Shown here: positions 22,901-29,789 of the stretch, piece by piece
Numbering within the stretch: the stretch's first letter is position 1
Layout of the letters: the number at the start of each line of letters is the position of its first letter
NCBI GenBank assembly: GCA_050743125.1
Contig: JBOGEB010000022.1
Span: 1 to 33,462 of the forward strand
From: JBOGEB01 sp050743125
GTDB lineage: Bacteria; Actinomycetota; Nitriliruptoria; Euzebyales; Egibacteraceae
Length of the DNA stretch: 33,462 nt
Direction: 5' to 3'
Notes under the pieces: generated by a model
The model's input: the letters and a program-made list of their open reading frames with translations, nothing else
Databases searched by the model: none
What the model was told of the DNA's origin: nothing
Program-made: the position numbers and the translations under genes

Positions 22901-23370
22901 ACGAGCGCCTCAGCGGTGTCGATGGCGAAGTCCGCGCCATCGGTGGCCTGGTAGCCGAGCCGAGTGATCTGCGTGCCGACGTCGATCAAACGCCGCCGCA
23001 GCGCGTGGTCGGCGACGATCCGCGCGTAGTACAGGGCGTTGGCCGCCGTCGGCACCTTCGCGACGAGATCGGCGATCGCCAGCGCGCCCCCCACGTCGCC
23101 GAGCGTGCCACGGCGCTCCAGGTCGTCGGCGAGGGTGACGGGATCGACGGGCTCGCCCCGGTCGTAGAGGTCGCGGATCGCCTCGAACATCGTCCGGTGT
23201 GCGCCCCGGTAGAAGTCTTCGGGGCCGACGAACTCGGACACCTCGGCGATCGCGTCCCTGGACAGCAGCATGCTGCCGAGCACGCTGATCTCAGCGTCAA
23301 GGTTGTGCGGTGGGACACGGTCGTACGACGCGGGGGAAGGTGACACGCCGACGTCGGGCTGCGCGGCCAC
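19915..23370 (-). CDS. dnaB: Replicative DNA helicase DnaB with two inteins
   Basis: 1151 residues as encoded. Residues 1-226, 613-779 and 1075-1151 are extein and would splice to a 470-residue helicase, the normal length. The N-terminal domain opens PPHNLDAEISVLGSMLLS. The RecA-like domain has ARPAMGK joined to STLATNMA after splicing (Walker A), FSLEMSQ, AVIDYLQLM (Walker B) and LALSQLSR; the C-terminal part has SIEQDADIVCFIYRDE and GPLRTVHLSF. Intein 1 interrupts the P-loop between Lys and Ser; intein 2 lies after LRDSG. Both sites are known DnaB intein sites. DnaB is inactive until at least the P-loop intein is removed. GTG at 23370 has AGGAG 7 nt upstream. It is the last gene of the rpsF-ssb-rpsR-rplI-dnaB cluster. 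Confidence 0.95.
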   Translation of the reverse strand: MAAQPDVGVSPSPASYDRVPPHNLDAEISVLGSMLLSRDAIAEVSEFVGPEDFYRGAHRTMFEAIRDLYDRGEPVDPVTLADDLERRGTLGDVGGALAIADLVAKVPTAANALYYARIVADHALRRRLIDVGTQITRLGYQATDGADFAIDTAEALVYQVAQRGLAREFTSMKELLTASFELIERLHEQDSAVTGLATGFVDLDECTAGLQPANLVILAARPAMGKCVSFDTLCLDGATGALRQIGDIVRAGDTAPIELVSLGPDLRLRSATPAAFHENGVQPVWRLRTRLGRQIVATANHPFLTIDGWTPLVELAVGDRIATPRALPFFGNDELPDAQVALVAFSIGGESSSGGSSALPTTSSTLVADVQRWACQLGVQVHARGSSGCPYGLVRRRGRRNRFTDLLRKYGLWGVKAPDKFVPDAFFRLPRRQVALFCNRLFACDGCVYAGDEYAQITYVTVSKRLAHQLQHLLLRFGVIAKIRELRHVWEGTSRIALELQVTDRESIEIFASEIGILGKDDQLQRAVALSGQNHCAEDRDLVPVGVGEQVLEAKASRTGCSVSSPQLTPLAESDIYWDGVVSIEPAGEERVYDLTVPGDHNFVAGDLLVHNSTLATNMATHVAVNLRKPAVLFSLEMSQMELVLRILAGEARIDSDRLRTGRLAESDWPKLSQAMGRLAEAPLFIDDTPGINLMEIRSKCRRLKQKHGLDLAVIDYLQLMQPTRRIENRVQEVAELSRGLKILAKELEIPVLALSQLSRKPEDRADRRPQLADLRDSGCLTADTRITRADTGIEVTMGDLLRNGARNVPVWSLDDQLSLVPSVMTHVFSSGSKPVYRVRLASGRTVKATANHPFRAIDGWLPLAELTVGSPVAVPRFLPEPTRVTPWPEGRVAMVAHLVGDGGIPDQICTLPCAQVRLFLRHLWAADEPLAGGDRAMSRRMAEGVQALLLRLGIQSRLKVAGGGEREGCTLDVAGSEHHRRFLEGVGINGARSAQAEAYPQVEARTDAQGVTHPPGVATMTELLGDQELRCSTESDVALDRIVEVSPLGEEPVYDATVIGTHNFLANGIIVHNSIEQDADIVCFIYRDEVYDKDSSAKGEAELIVAKHRNGPLRTVHLSFLGHHSRFANMARGPTPPNARPGGPRPGPGI
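20149..21033 (-). other. Intein 2 of DnaB (C-terminal site), 295 residues
   Basis: Residues 780-1074 of the precursor. It begins CLTADTRI (Cys1), has TANH in KATANHPFR (71-74), and ends YDATVIGTHNFLANGIIVHN, followed by Ser. The splicing blocks are intact. The endonuclease region keeps a first LAGLIDADG-like motif (AHLVGDGG, Asp123), but the second (RHLWAADE, Asp149) follows after only 26 residues instead of the ~90-100 usual between the motifs. About 70 residues were deleted, so the nuclease cannot fold normally. It is on the way to becoming a mini-intein. Confidence 0.92.
21535..22692 (-). other. Intein 1 of DnaB (P-loop site), 386 residues
   Basis: Residues 227-612 of the precursor. It begins CVSFDTLCL (Cys1) and has the block B TxxH in ATANHPF (Thr72, His75). 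It ends VYDLTVPGDHNFVAG...LLVHN (His385-Asn386), with Ser as the +1 residue. These are the residues needed for class 1 splicing. The central region resembles a LAGLIDADG endonuclease: the second motif NRLFACDG keeps its acidic residue (Asp219), but the first motif position reads LVAFSIGGES, where Gly replaces the catalytic Asp. It is probably splicing-competent but a dead or crippled nuclease. Confidence 0.92.
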
Positions 23371-23569
23371 GAGCGGCTCCTGTCAATTCCCCCGCATTCC
23401 CGTCAAGCCGGCGGACCGAGGGGGACGTTGCCGTTTCAGTACGTGCTCAAGAGCTCTTCATCAGGGGTCGCGCCTTGTCGGGTGAAGCGACCTGGCGCGA
23501 CCTACGTTCGCCAATCGTGATGGTGGGCTATCGCTCCGCACGCCTCATGGCTGCGGGTCCAAGATGTTC

Positions 23570-24019
23570 TCAGTCTTCTCGGACGACTTCGACTCGGATC
23601 GTCGCGGTGAGCTCCGGATGCAGGCGGACCGAAACCTCGTGCGCACCAAGGCGCTTGAGCGGGTGTTCGATCGGGATCCGTCGCCGGTCGACCTGGACGC
23701 CGAGCTGCTTCGAGACCGCCGCCGCGATCGCGGTGTTGCCGACGGAGCCGTAGAGCGTCCCGTCTGCACCGGCTCGGGCGACGATCTGGACCGGCTTGGC
23801 CTCGAGTCGCTGCCGCTGCTCCTGTGCCTCGGCGAGGTTGCGGGCGGCGCGCTTCGTGCGGGCTTGGCGGATCGCCTCGGCATCGGCGAGCGCACCCTTG
23901 GACGCGCGCATCGCGAGGCCGCGGGGCACGAGATAGTTGTTCCCGTAGCCGTCCGCGACCTCGACGACATCCCCTGCATCGCCGAGCGACTCGACGTCCT
24001 GTTTCAGGATGATTTTCAT
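23570..24019 (-). CDS. rplI: 50S ribosomal protein L9
   Basis: 149 residues. MKIILKQDVESLGDAGDVVEVADGYGNNYLVPRGLA (in part) is the diagnostic N-terminal rRNA-binding domain of L9. A long connecting helix (~40-75) rich in Ala/Glu/Arg and a C-terminal domain ending VSVRLHPELTATIRVEVV follow. L9 binds 23S rRNA near the L1 stalk. It lies 10 nt after rpsR and about 200 bp before dnaB; the spacer has no gene. Confidence 0.97.
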   Translation of the reverse strand: MKIILKQDVESLGDAGDVVEVADGYGNNYLVPRGLAMRASKGALADAEAIRQARTKRAARNLAEAQEQRQRLEAKPVQIVARAGADGTLYGSVGNTAIAAAVSKQLGVQVDRRRIPIEHPLKRLGAHEVSVRLHPELTATIRVEVVRED

Positions 24020-24029
24020 CTGTACGCCC

Positions 24030-24266
24030 CTACCGGTTGGTGTAGGGCAGCAGCGCCATCTCCCGGGCGTTCTTGATCGCCTTGGCGATGAGCCCCTGGA
24101 ACTGCGGGTTGGTCCCGGTCACGCGGGCAGAGCGGATCTTCCCACGGTCGCTGATGAACTTCTTCAGCAGCGCGATGTCCTTGTAGTCGATGTACTCGAC
24201 CTTGTTCTTCCGGAAGTAGTCCTCTTTGCGCTTCGGGGTCCGGCTGGGCCGGTTGGGTGCTGGCAT
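24030..24266 (-). CDS. rpsR: 30S ribosomal protein S18
   Basis: 78 residues. KRKEDYFRKNKVEYIDYKDI, LLKKFISDRGKI and ARVTGTNPQFQGLIAKAIKNARE are the S18 signature; it binds 16S rRNA as a dimer with S6, encoded upstream. ATG at 24266 has GGAG about 8 nt upstream. The longer open frame to 24401 overlaps ssb and is not used. There is no CxxC zinc motif, so it is a zinc-independent form. Confidence 0.97.
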   Translation of the reverse strand: MPAPNRPSRTPKRKEDYFRKNKVEYIDYKDIALLKKFISDRGKIRSARVTGTNPQFQGLIAKAIKNAREMALLPYTNR

Positions 24267-24318
24267 GGATATGCTCCGTCTCAGGAGGGGCGGTGAGGGG
24301 GTTGGCGCGGTCGGTCGA

Positions 24319-24777
24319 TCAGAATGGAACGTCGTCGGAGGCGGGCGGCTCGCTCGGTGGGGGCGCGCCGCCCATGCGGGCGTCACTGGAGTCTTCCCCA
24401 CCCCTCGCGCCGCGGACGACCTTCGTCACCTTCGCGGTCGCCCACCGCAGGCTGGGGCAGACCTCGTCCGCCTCGATCTCGGTGACCCAGCGCGTCTGCC
24501 CCTCCTTGTCCTCATAAGAGCGGCTGATGAGCCGGCCCATGACCAGGACGCGGTTGCCGCGGCGCAACGAGTCCGCGGCGTTCTCCGCATAGTCGCGCCA
24601 GATGTTGACCGTGAAAAACCCGTCGAGCCGGTCGTCGAACGAGCTCGTCTCCCGATTGAAGGTGCGTCGATTCACCGCGACCCGGCAATTCGCGACCGGA
24701 ACGCCCGCCGGGGTGTAGCGCAGCTCGGGATCGTCGGTGAGGTTGCCGACGATCGTGATGGTGTTGTCGTTGGCCAC
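24319..24777 (-). CDS. ssb: Single-stranded DNA-binding protein
   Basis: 152 residues. The OB fold spans ~1-110 (NTITIVGNLTDDPELRYTP, FFTVNIWRDYAENAADSLRRG, RVLVMGRLISRSYEDKEGQ). A short disordered Pro/Ser/Gly tail ends in the acidic tip SDDVPF that binds partner replication proteins. GTG at 24777 is chosen because AAGGAGGT lies 6 nt upstream; the upstream GTG at 24801 has no such site. The product coats ssDNA and is co-encoded here with the replicative helicase. A 197-bp spacer separates it from rpsF. Confidence 0.96.
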   Translation of the reverse strand: MANDNTITIVGNLTDDPELRYTPAGVPVANCRVAVNRRTFNRETSSFDDRLDGFFTVNIWRDYAENAADSLRRGNRVLVMGRLISRSYEDKEGQTRWVTEIEADEVCPSLRWATAKVTKVVRGARGGEDSSDARMGGAPPPSEPPASDDVPF

Positions 24778-24974
24778 GGGGGACCTCCTTGTCTGGCTCA
24801 CGGGGGCCTTTCCCGAACCCCCCTCACAACTCGTACCTCGACCTTGCGGGCCTGCGTCGGACCGGGCTCCTCCAAGAGGTCGACGGGCGCCGACGTCGAC
24901 CCTGCGGTCCAGCCCCGGGCAGGTGCGCGGGACCGGTTGGGGAAGAGGCGCCTCTAGGAGAAGGTGTGGGGCGG

Positions 24975-25280
24975 TCAGGACGTTCGCTTGGTGCGCGTAG
25001 CGGGACGGACGACCTTGTGGCGGACGACCTCGTCGGCGAGCCGTAGCTGCCGCTCGACCTCGGCCAGCCCTGCTGGGGTGATCTGCAGGTCGATGACCGT
25101 GTAGTACCCCTCACGCATGTGGTCGATCTCGTACGCGAACTCCCGCTTGCCCCATTGGTCTATCCGCTCGACCACGCCGCCCTGGTCGTCGATCAGCTTC
25201 GTGAACCTGCCGACGTTGGCCTGGACCGCGGGCTCGTCGAGCGACCCGTGGGTGATCATCATCAACTCGTACTTGCGCAT
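24975..25280 (-). CDS. rpsF: 30S ribosomal protein S6
   Basis: 101 residues from ATG at 25280 (MRKYELMMITHGSL); ATG at 25286 adds two residues and cannot be excluded. The alpha/beta fold is visible in GGVVERIDQWGKREFAYEIDHMREGYYTVIDLQ, the classic S6 segment (in part). It lacks the long C-terminal extensions of some species. First gene of the rpsF-ssb-rpsR-rplI-dnaB cluster. A terminator-like hairpin 100 bp upstream isolates the operon from the truncated regulator gene. Confidence 0.96.
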   Translation of the reverse strand: MRKYELMMITHGSLDEPAVQANVGRFTKLIDDQGGVVERIDQWGKREFAYEIDHMREGYYTVIDLQITPAGLAEVERQLRLADEVVRHKVVRPATRTKRTS

Positions 25281-25379
25281 GCCCATCCCATGGTCTTGGC
25301 GGCCCCTGCTGCGGATGCGTCAGCCTGCAGGAGCAGGACGGCGATCAAGAATGGCACCGTACCACAGGTTTCAACCCTT

Positions 25380-25399
25380 GCCCGGCGTGCCAGCCGGGC
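25380..25399 (-). terminator. Hairpin between truncated regulator and rpsF
   Basis: GCCCGGC, a 6-nt loop, GCCGGGC. It lies 80 bp past the stop of the minus-strand regulator remnant and 100 bp before rpsF. It could alternatively be a leader element of rpsF. Confidence 0.45.
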
Positions 25400-25478
25400 G
25401 CTCCTGACTGCCTTGAACTGCACGATTGTCCCCTGACGGACGAACAGCGTCTCTATCCGCTCACCATGATCGCCGCGA

Positions 25479-26648
25479 TCACCGGCTTTCGAAAGGGGCG
25501 GCCGACGATCTGTGGATAACGTCCGCAAACCGTGAGACAGCGAGGCGGATCTGCTCGTCGAGGTCGCGGACGCGGGCGAGCGGGGTCCACTCGGGCGGGA
25601 AGCCGTCGCGCACGCCGCGGATGCGCTCCACGCCCATGAGCAGATAGCCGGCGCGGGTGGCGCGGCCCAGGCCATCGCCGAGCGCATCGCAGGCGCCCTC
25701 GGGGTCACCGGCGTCCCGGCGGACCGCGCCGATGTTGGCGACCGTGATCGCGTCAGCCCGCGCGTGACCCCGCGCGAGGTCCCTCGCGAACAGCGCGGTC
25801 AGCGTCTTCTCGGCGTCGTCGTAGCGGCCGGCTGCGGCGTCGACCTTGGCGCGGACGCGCTCCAGCCACGCGTCGGTGCCGGCGTACAGGCCGGACACGG
25901 TGAACAACCCCTGCTGGGGACCGCCGCCCGCGTCGAGCGCCCGCTGGGCGTCCTCAACCGCGGTTTGGGAGATCGGCGCCTTGTGCAGCGCGACCGCCTC
26001 CTCTGCGCGGCCGACCGCGATCCGCGCCACGGTGAGCTTGTCGGCGTGCCCGGCGGCCAGATCGGCCGCCTGGTCGAGCAGCTCCATCCCCCGTTTGGGG
26101 TTTCCGCCCCGCCCGCCGCTGGGCCACGGGTTGTACAGGATCTCCTCGGCGTTCAGCGCCTGCGCGTGCAGCGTCGGGACGCCGGACTCGACGGCGACCT
26201 GCGTGGCGGTCGCCAGGTAGCGGCGGGCCACGGCGCGGTCCGCGCAGTGGAACGCCACCCAGCCGGCTTGGACGTGCGCGGCCACCGTCACCGCGTAGAC
26301 GCGCCGGTGCAACGACTCGCTCATCCCCCGGTCGAGCAGGCGCAGCAGCCGGTCGGCGTGGTCGGCGACCTCCGGTCCGAGCACCCGGGGATCAGCGGTC
26401 TCGTGCTTCACGGCGTACGCGGCGGTGGCCTCCTCGTACGCCTCGACCAAGCCCGCGTCGACCGGGAAGCGCCACTCGGTGGCGATCCGCTCCCACGCCG
26501 CAGCGAGGACAGCGGGGATGGCGACGGCGGCTTGCCTGCGGTCCAGCAGAAGCTCCTTGCCGGTCTGCGGGTTGGCGGTTTGGCGCTGATCTGCCCGCCA
26601 TCGCGCGGCTGTGCTGCATGTATCCCGTTTGCAGCCCCCGACGGTTAC
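25479..26648 (-). pseudogene. 5'-truncated XRE-type regulator with TPR-like tail
   Basis: The C-terminal ~340 residues of an actinobacterial XRE-TPR regulator. The reading frame is open from 26648 and reads RQTANPQTGKELLLDRRQAA then AAWERIATEW before the first start-like codon (TTG, 26450). WERIATEW and the helical repeats that follow (AGWVAFHCADRAVARRYLATA, LTVARIAVGRAEEAVAL) are typical of that family, but the N-terminal helix-turn-helix is absent. The break coincides with the stop codon of the next, AT-richer XRE gene, so the DNA-binding half was probably replaced by an insertion. Any product from TTG 26450 (323 residues) would be a TPR-like protein without DNA binding. Confidence 0.7.
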
Positions 26649-28165
26649 TCACTGTCCATGATTGTCTTGCGCACTTCCACGTAGTGCTCATGAAATGCCT
26701 GTACATCGGGAAGGTCGCCATAGCGATGAACAAGTGCGTGGTCAAGTTCAGTCACCCTCCAGATATTGGATGGCACAAGGCGGCCGGAGGAAAGGGCAAG
26801 GTGACCAAGATGGCAGGCCTCTTCCGGCCGGTCTTGCTGTGTGACCACGATTGCAAGGTCAATACGAGCTGTAGCCAGTCGGCGCGGTTTATGGTCCTCG
26901 TCATAGTCATGAATGACCACACGACAGTACTCTTCGGCATGCTTGGCGTCACGCAGCCAGGTGAGCGTAGTTGCCGTGTATGAAGTCAGCTTACGTGGGT
27001 CAAAGACGAAGTGGTGATCCGGCTGCTGTGGCATTGGCAGGCGCGCGACCACTGTTTGCGCTCGCTTAAGGGTGGCGTAGGTTTCCGGCTTTCTTTTAAG
27101 CCGCCCCCACGCTCGTGCCTCTTGAGCTGTAAGCTGAGCAGCCGCCGAGCTGTCTGAGCGGACTAACTCTTGGCCGGCCTGACAGGACTCAATCGCGTCA
27201 AAATGTTGGCCGTCCAACAAGGCTTGCCACGCCTGGATCTCAAACGACCACGCCATGAGCTCGTTGTATTCCGTATGTCTACCCAACTGATAGGCTGTTT
27301 CTCGGCTGGCCGCAGCGGCTCTGCGCTGGCCCAGGTCCTCGTAGACAACGGCTGCGATCAGGGACAGCCATCCGCCAGTGACAAGAAGCTGTCTTTTTTG
27401 AACAATTGTAGCTCGGGCGTCGAGTAGGTGAGTGATATAGCGGCGATACTGCCGCACCGATGACAATAACATGGTCGGTGGCGTGCTGGCGTAGCGGCAA
27501 CACAGGTTATTGACGGCCAGGGCTAACCGTTCCAGCGTTGACCCACTGACATCTGAGGCCTCAACCCGCCGGACAAGCTCCAGGGCCTCCAGCTCGTCAT
27601 TAGTCACATCTTGAACGATTGTGAGGTCATCGGCAGTTGGCGGCGTTACCTTATCAGGAAACGTTTTCTCGGGGTGGGAAAACGCAGCATTGTCGGTAGC
27701 GGTCGTCGCTTGAGTGCCATTACGACGAGACTCAGGGAGGTCAAACCACAGGTGCTGTACTGGAATCTTTAAGGTGTGCGCCCAGTGGATTAGCTTATTT
27801 AAATCCTGGATCGGTGGACCGTTCTCAATGCGGCTGAGTTGGGCTTGAGCCATGCCAAACCAACCAGCTACCAGTTCTTGCGAGAGCGGACGCGGACCAT
27901 GGAGGGGATGATGCCGATAGGCAGAGCAGATACGGCCCATGTGCCAACTGGCAAAGGCCTCCTGCATGTTGTCAGTCTCCCAGAACTCCGGCGGCACCTG
28001 CGGGGCGCCAAGTATTTCGTCACGAGCCTTCTTGCGGCAGGAAGCACAGAGTGTGTCGGGGTTGTCGCGCGCTAGGCGGGCGCCGCACTGGCAGTGGCGG
28101 GCCGGAAGCTGACTGCTGTTCATGGTCATGACGTTTGTGACCGCCCATGTGTCGGACCAGCTCAT
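26645..28165 (-). CDS. XRE-family regulator with TPR-like domain
   Basis: 506 residues. An N-terminal CxCG...CxxC ribbon (CQCGARLARDNPDTLCASCR) could bind zinc. The helix-turn-helix follows near 90-125 (LSQELVAGWFGMAQAQLSRIENG, in part), and then about 350 residues of helical TPR-like repeats (GWLSLIAAVVYEDLGQRRAA, ARAWGRLKRKPETYATLKRA). This is the layout of many Streptomyces-type XRE regulators that sense small ligands or partner proteins. GC is lower than that of the rpsF-dnaB cluster, suggesting transfer. ATG at 28165 is the longest start; ATG at 28129 or 28123, just before the cysteine motif, is equally plausible. It is divergent from whiB with 155 bp between. Confidence 0.88.
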   Translation of the reverse strand: MSWSDTWAVTNVMTMNSSQLPARHCQCGARLARDNPDTLCASCRKKARDEILGAPQVPPEFWETDNMQEAFASWHMGRICSAYRHHPLHGPRPLSQELVAGWFGMAQAQLSRIENGPPIQDLNKLIHWAHTLKIPVQHLWFDLPESRRNGTQATTATDNAAFSHPEKTFPDKVTPPTADDLTIVQDVTNDELEALELVRRVEASDVSGSTLERLALAVNNLCCRYASTPPTMLLSSVRQYRRYITHLLDARATIVQKRQLLVTGGWLSLIAAVVYEDLGQRRAAAASRETAYQLGRHTEYNELMAWSFEIQAWQALLDGQHFDAIESCQAGQELVRSDSSAAAQLTAQEARAWGRLKRKPETYATLKRAQTVVARLPMPQQPDHHFVFDPRKLTSYTATTLTWLRDAKHAEEYCRVVIHDYDEDHKPRRLATARIDLAIVVTQQDRPEEACHLGHLALSSGRLVPSNIWRVTELDHALVHRYGDLPDVQAFHEHYVEVRKTIMDSE

Positions 28166-28211
28166 ATGGCCGCAGGCAGTCTAGTCCTGCTCCTCCACCG
28201 CCGTCCGGGCT

Positions 28212-28255
28212 CATATACCGCTCGCATATACCCCACCCATGACGGGCCGTCATGG
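28212..28255. promoter_or_regulatory. Operator candidates between the XRE regulator and whiB
   Basis: CATATACC occurs twice as a direct repeat (28212-28219 and 28225-28232, 13-bp period). It is followed by CCATGACGG-G-CCGTCATGG, a perfect inverted repeat with 9-bp arms at 28237-28255. Both lie in the 155-bp divergent spacer and could bind the XRE or the WhiB protein. Confidence 0.5.
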
Positions 28256-28320
28256 TCACCTGAAGAGGACTCCACCAGGCTCGCAGTCCAAGCACCGTCC
28301 TTTCTAGGAGAGGAGATGTC

Positions 28321-28569
28321 ATGGACTGGCGTTCCAAAGCCGCCTGCCAAGACTGCGACCCTGAACTCTTCTTCCCCCTCGGCGCCACCGGCCCGGCACT
28401 GGAACAGATCGAGCAGGCCAAGACGATATGCCGGCGCTGTGAGGTGGCACCCCACTGTCTGAGCTGGGCGCTTGCCACTGGCCAGGACGCTGGCGTGTGG
28501 GGCGGCATGAGTGAAGGTGAACGGCACGAGCTGCGCCAGCGTCAGCGGCAGGCAAGGAAGTCGAGGTGA
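28321..28569 (+). CDS. WhiB-family iron-sulfur transcription factor
   Basis: 82 residues. Cluster ligands are Cys9, Cys37, Cys40 and Cys46 (C-x27-C-x2-C-x5-C), with an extra Cys12. ELFFPLGATGP and the turn GVWGG (58-62) are family hallmarks, and the Arg-rich tail (RHELRQRQRQARKSR) would contact DNA. WhiB proteins hold a 4Fe-4S cluster and act with the sigma factor region 4. The start has AGGAGAGGAG just upstream. It is the first of three overlapping genes. A frameshifted paralogue lies at 29399. Confidence 0.95.
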   Translation: MDWRSKAACQDCDPELFFPLGATGPALEQIEQAKTICRRCEVAPHCLSWALATGQDAGVWGGMSEGERHELRQRQRQARKSR

Positions 28570-28883
28570 TGGCTGGATGGCCGAGGAACAATATACCCGA
28601 GGGGCGTAACCCGCCCGAGACCAGCGAGCCATCCGCCGACTGGCTGTATCAAGCCGAGACTGACTCCAGCCAGGGCCACTGGGTGAACGTGGTACGGGAG
28701 CCCGCTCCTGGCCAGGGGAACCAGATCGTGCACCTGGTAGCCATCTGCGCCTGCGGCTGGCGCTCCGGCGAACATCAGCTCTACCTCGGAGCCAGCACCC
28801 GCTGGGCAGAGGAACGCGCCCATCACCAGCTCGAAAACGCCGGCACCGCCCACATCCGCTCGCTGAGCGCACCGTCTTCATGA
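28569..28883 (+). CDS. Small hypothetical protein with CxCGW motif
   Basis: 104 residues from ATG at 28569, which overlaps the whiB stop by one base; the GTG at 28566 is an alternative. The centre HLVAICACGWRSGEHQLYL resembles a strand-rich motif common in small actinobacterial proteins (C-x-CGW-R). The C-terminus is helical (RWAEERAHHQLENA). No function is known. Tight coupling to whiB suggests a partner or regulator of that protein. Confidence 0.65.
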   Translation: MAGWPRNNIPEGRNPPETSEPSADWLYQAETDSSQGHWVNVVREPAPGQGNQIVHLVAICACGWRSGEHQLYLGASTRWAEERAHHQLENAGTAHIRSLSAPSS

Positions 28884-29089
28884 TCGTCGTGCTGCCGATC
28901 ATCGGTCCCGCCATCGTCGGCTCCGGCCAGTACCTGGCCTGGACACCGTGCCATCAGCAATCGGTTCGGCTCCAGGAAGACGAGGTCACGGACGATTTCA
29001 CCGCCGTCCATTGCACGAAGTGCTCAGTCCCGTGGGAGATCACTTTCAAAAAGGTTGGTGTGGATTGGTTGGCGCTGTGGTGGCCATAG
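28880..29089 (+). CDS. Small hypothetical protein with CxxC motif
   Basis: 69 residues. The ATG overlaps the TGA of the previous gene (ATGA). The N-terminus MIVVLPIIGPAIVG is hydrophobic. The rest contains PCHQQSVRLQEDE and VHCTKCSVPWEITF, a half zinc-ribbon whose CxxC could pair with the earlier Cys-His. It is the third member of the coupled whiB operon. I do not recognise the family. Confidence 0.5.
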   Translation: MIVVLPIIGPAIVGSGQYLAWTPCHQQSVRLQEDEVTDDFTAVHCTKCSVPWEITFKKVGVDWLALWWP

Positions 29090-29098
29090 CAAGGCGTC

Positions 29099-29206
29099 AT
29101 GGTGAGCAGCCATGATCACGAGCAATACGTGCACCTAGCAACCCTGCGCCGGCTGCTGCGTTCACCACTTGATGCGCCGGTTGACTCTCAGCGCCAACAG
29201 CCGTGA
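29099..29206 (+). CDS. Possible 35-residue ORF
   Basis: ATG at 29099 opens MVSSHDHEQYVHLATLRRLL and ends SQRQQP. A weak AAGG lies 5-8 nt upstream and the gene begins 9 bp after the previous stop, which fits a fourth operon member. Length and composition alone do not prove coding. Confidence 0.25.
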   Translation: MVSSHDHEQYVHLATLRRLLRSPLDAPVDSQRQQP

Positions 29207-29398
29207 CGCAGCAGCCCGTTGAGAACAGCGTCCGAGGACCACGACAAGGTCGAGCGCACTGAACTCAACTTGACGAGCTTGCCTTGCGAGCGTGGGCGTG
29301 GAGGGTGATGCACCCATCGTCGCTGATGAGGGCAGGACCGTAGTGAGCCGACAGGAGCCCAGTTGGAGTCGCTTCACGCCGCGCCGGGGGTGGCTGCG

Positions 29399-29652
29399 GT
29401 GACTTGCGGATGGCGTGACCGGGCGGCCTGCCGCGGGCTGGACACCGAGTTGTTCTTTCCGATCGGGTGTACCGGGCCGGCTGTCGAGCGGAGCGAGCAG
29501 GCCAAGGCGATCTGCGCCGGCTGCGAGGTGAGCCCCAGTGCCTGGAATGGGCGCTGGCCACCAACCAACAGGACGGCGTGTGGGGTGGCGCTACCGAGGA
29601 CGAGCGACGCGCCCTCCGCCGCAACCGCCAACGCCGACGCGACGCGCCCTGA
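29399..29652 (+). pseudogene. Frameshifted WhiB paralogue
   Basis: From GTG 29399 the frame reads TCGWRDRAACRG then ELFFPIGCTGPAVERSEQA and ICAGCEVS. The remainder, QCLEWALATNQQDGVWGGAT and a basic tail to the stop at 29652, lies in another frame. The break is at the CCCC run near 29533-29536: one more C restores a complete protein with all four cluster cysteines and GVWGG. It is either a true one-base deletion or a homopolymer error. It is similar along its length to the intact WhiB at 28321. Confidence 0.8.
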
Positions 29653-29753
29653 ATGCCCCGGCCGTCGGGGGACACGAGCGATCCGCTCACCCCACGGCTG
29701 GTCAACGGGCTTCTCGATGACCTTCACCCGCCGTCGCGGAGCCGATCCGATCA

Positions 29754-29789
29754 TTGACAAGAAATATTGTCAGGGCGATACTGGACCGC
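29754..29789 (+). promoter_or_regulatory. Promoter and operator of the ArsR-SRPBCC pair
   Basis: TTGACA (29754-29759), a 17-nt spacer and GATACT (29777-29782), then 7 nt to the ATG at 29790: a near-consensus leaderless promoter. TGACAA-N6-TTGTCA (29755-29772) is a perfect inverted repeat covering the -35 and most of the spacer, the expected position for autorepression by the ArsR-type protein. Confidence 0.75.
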
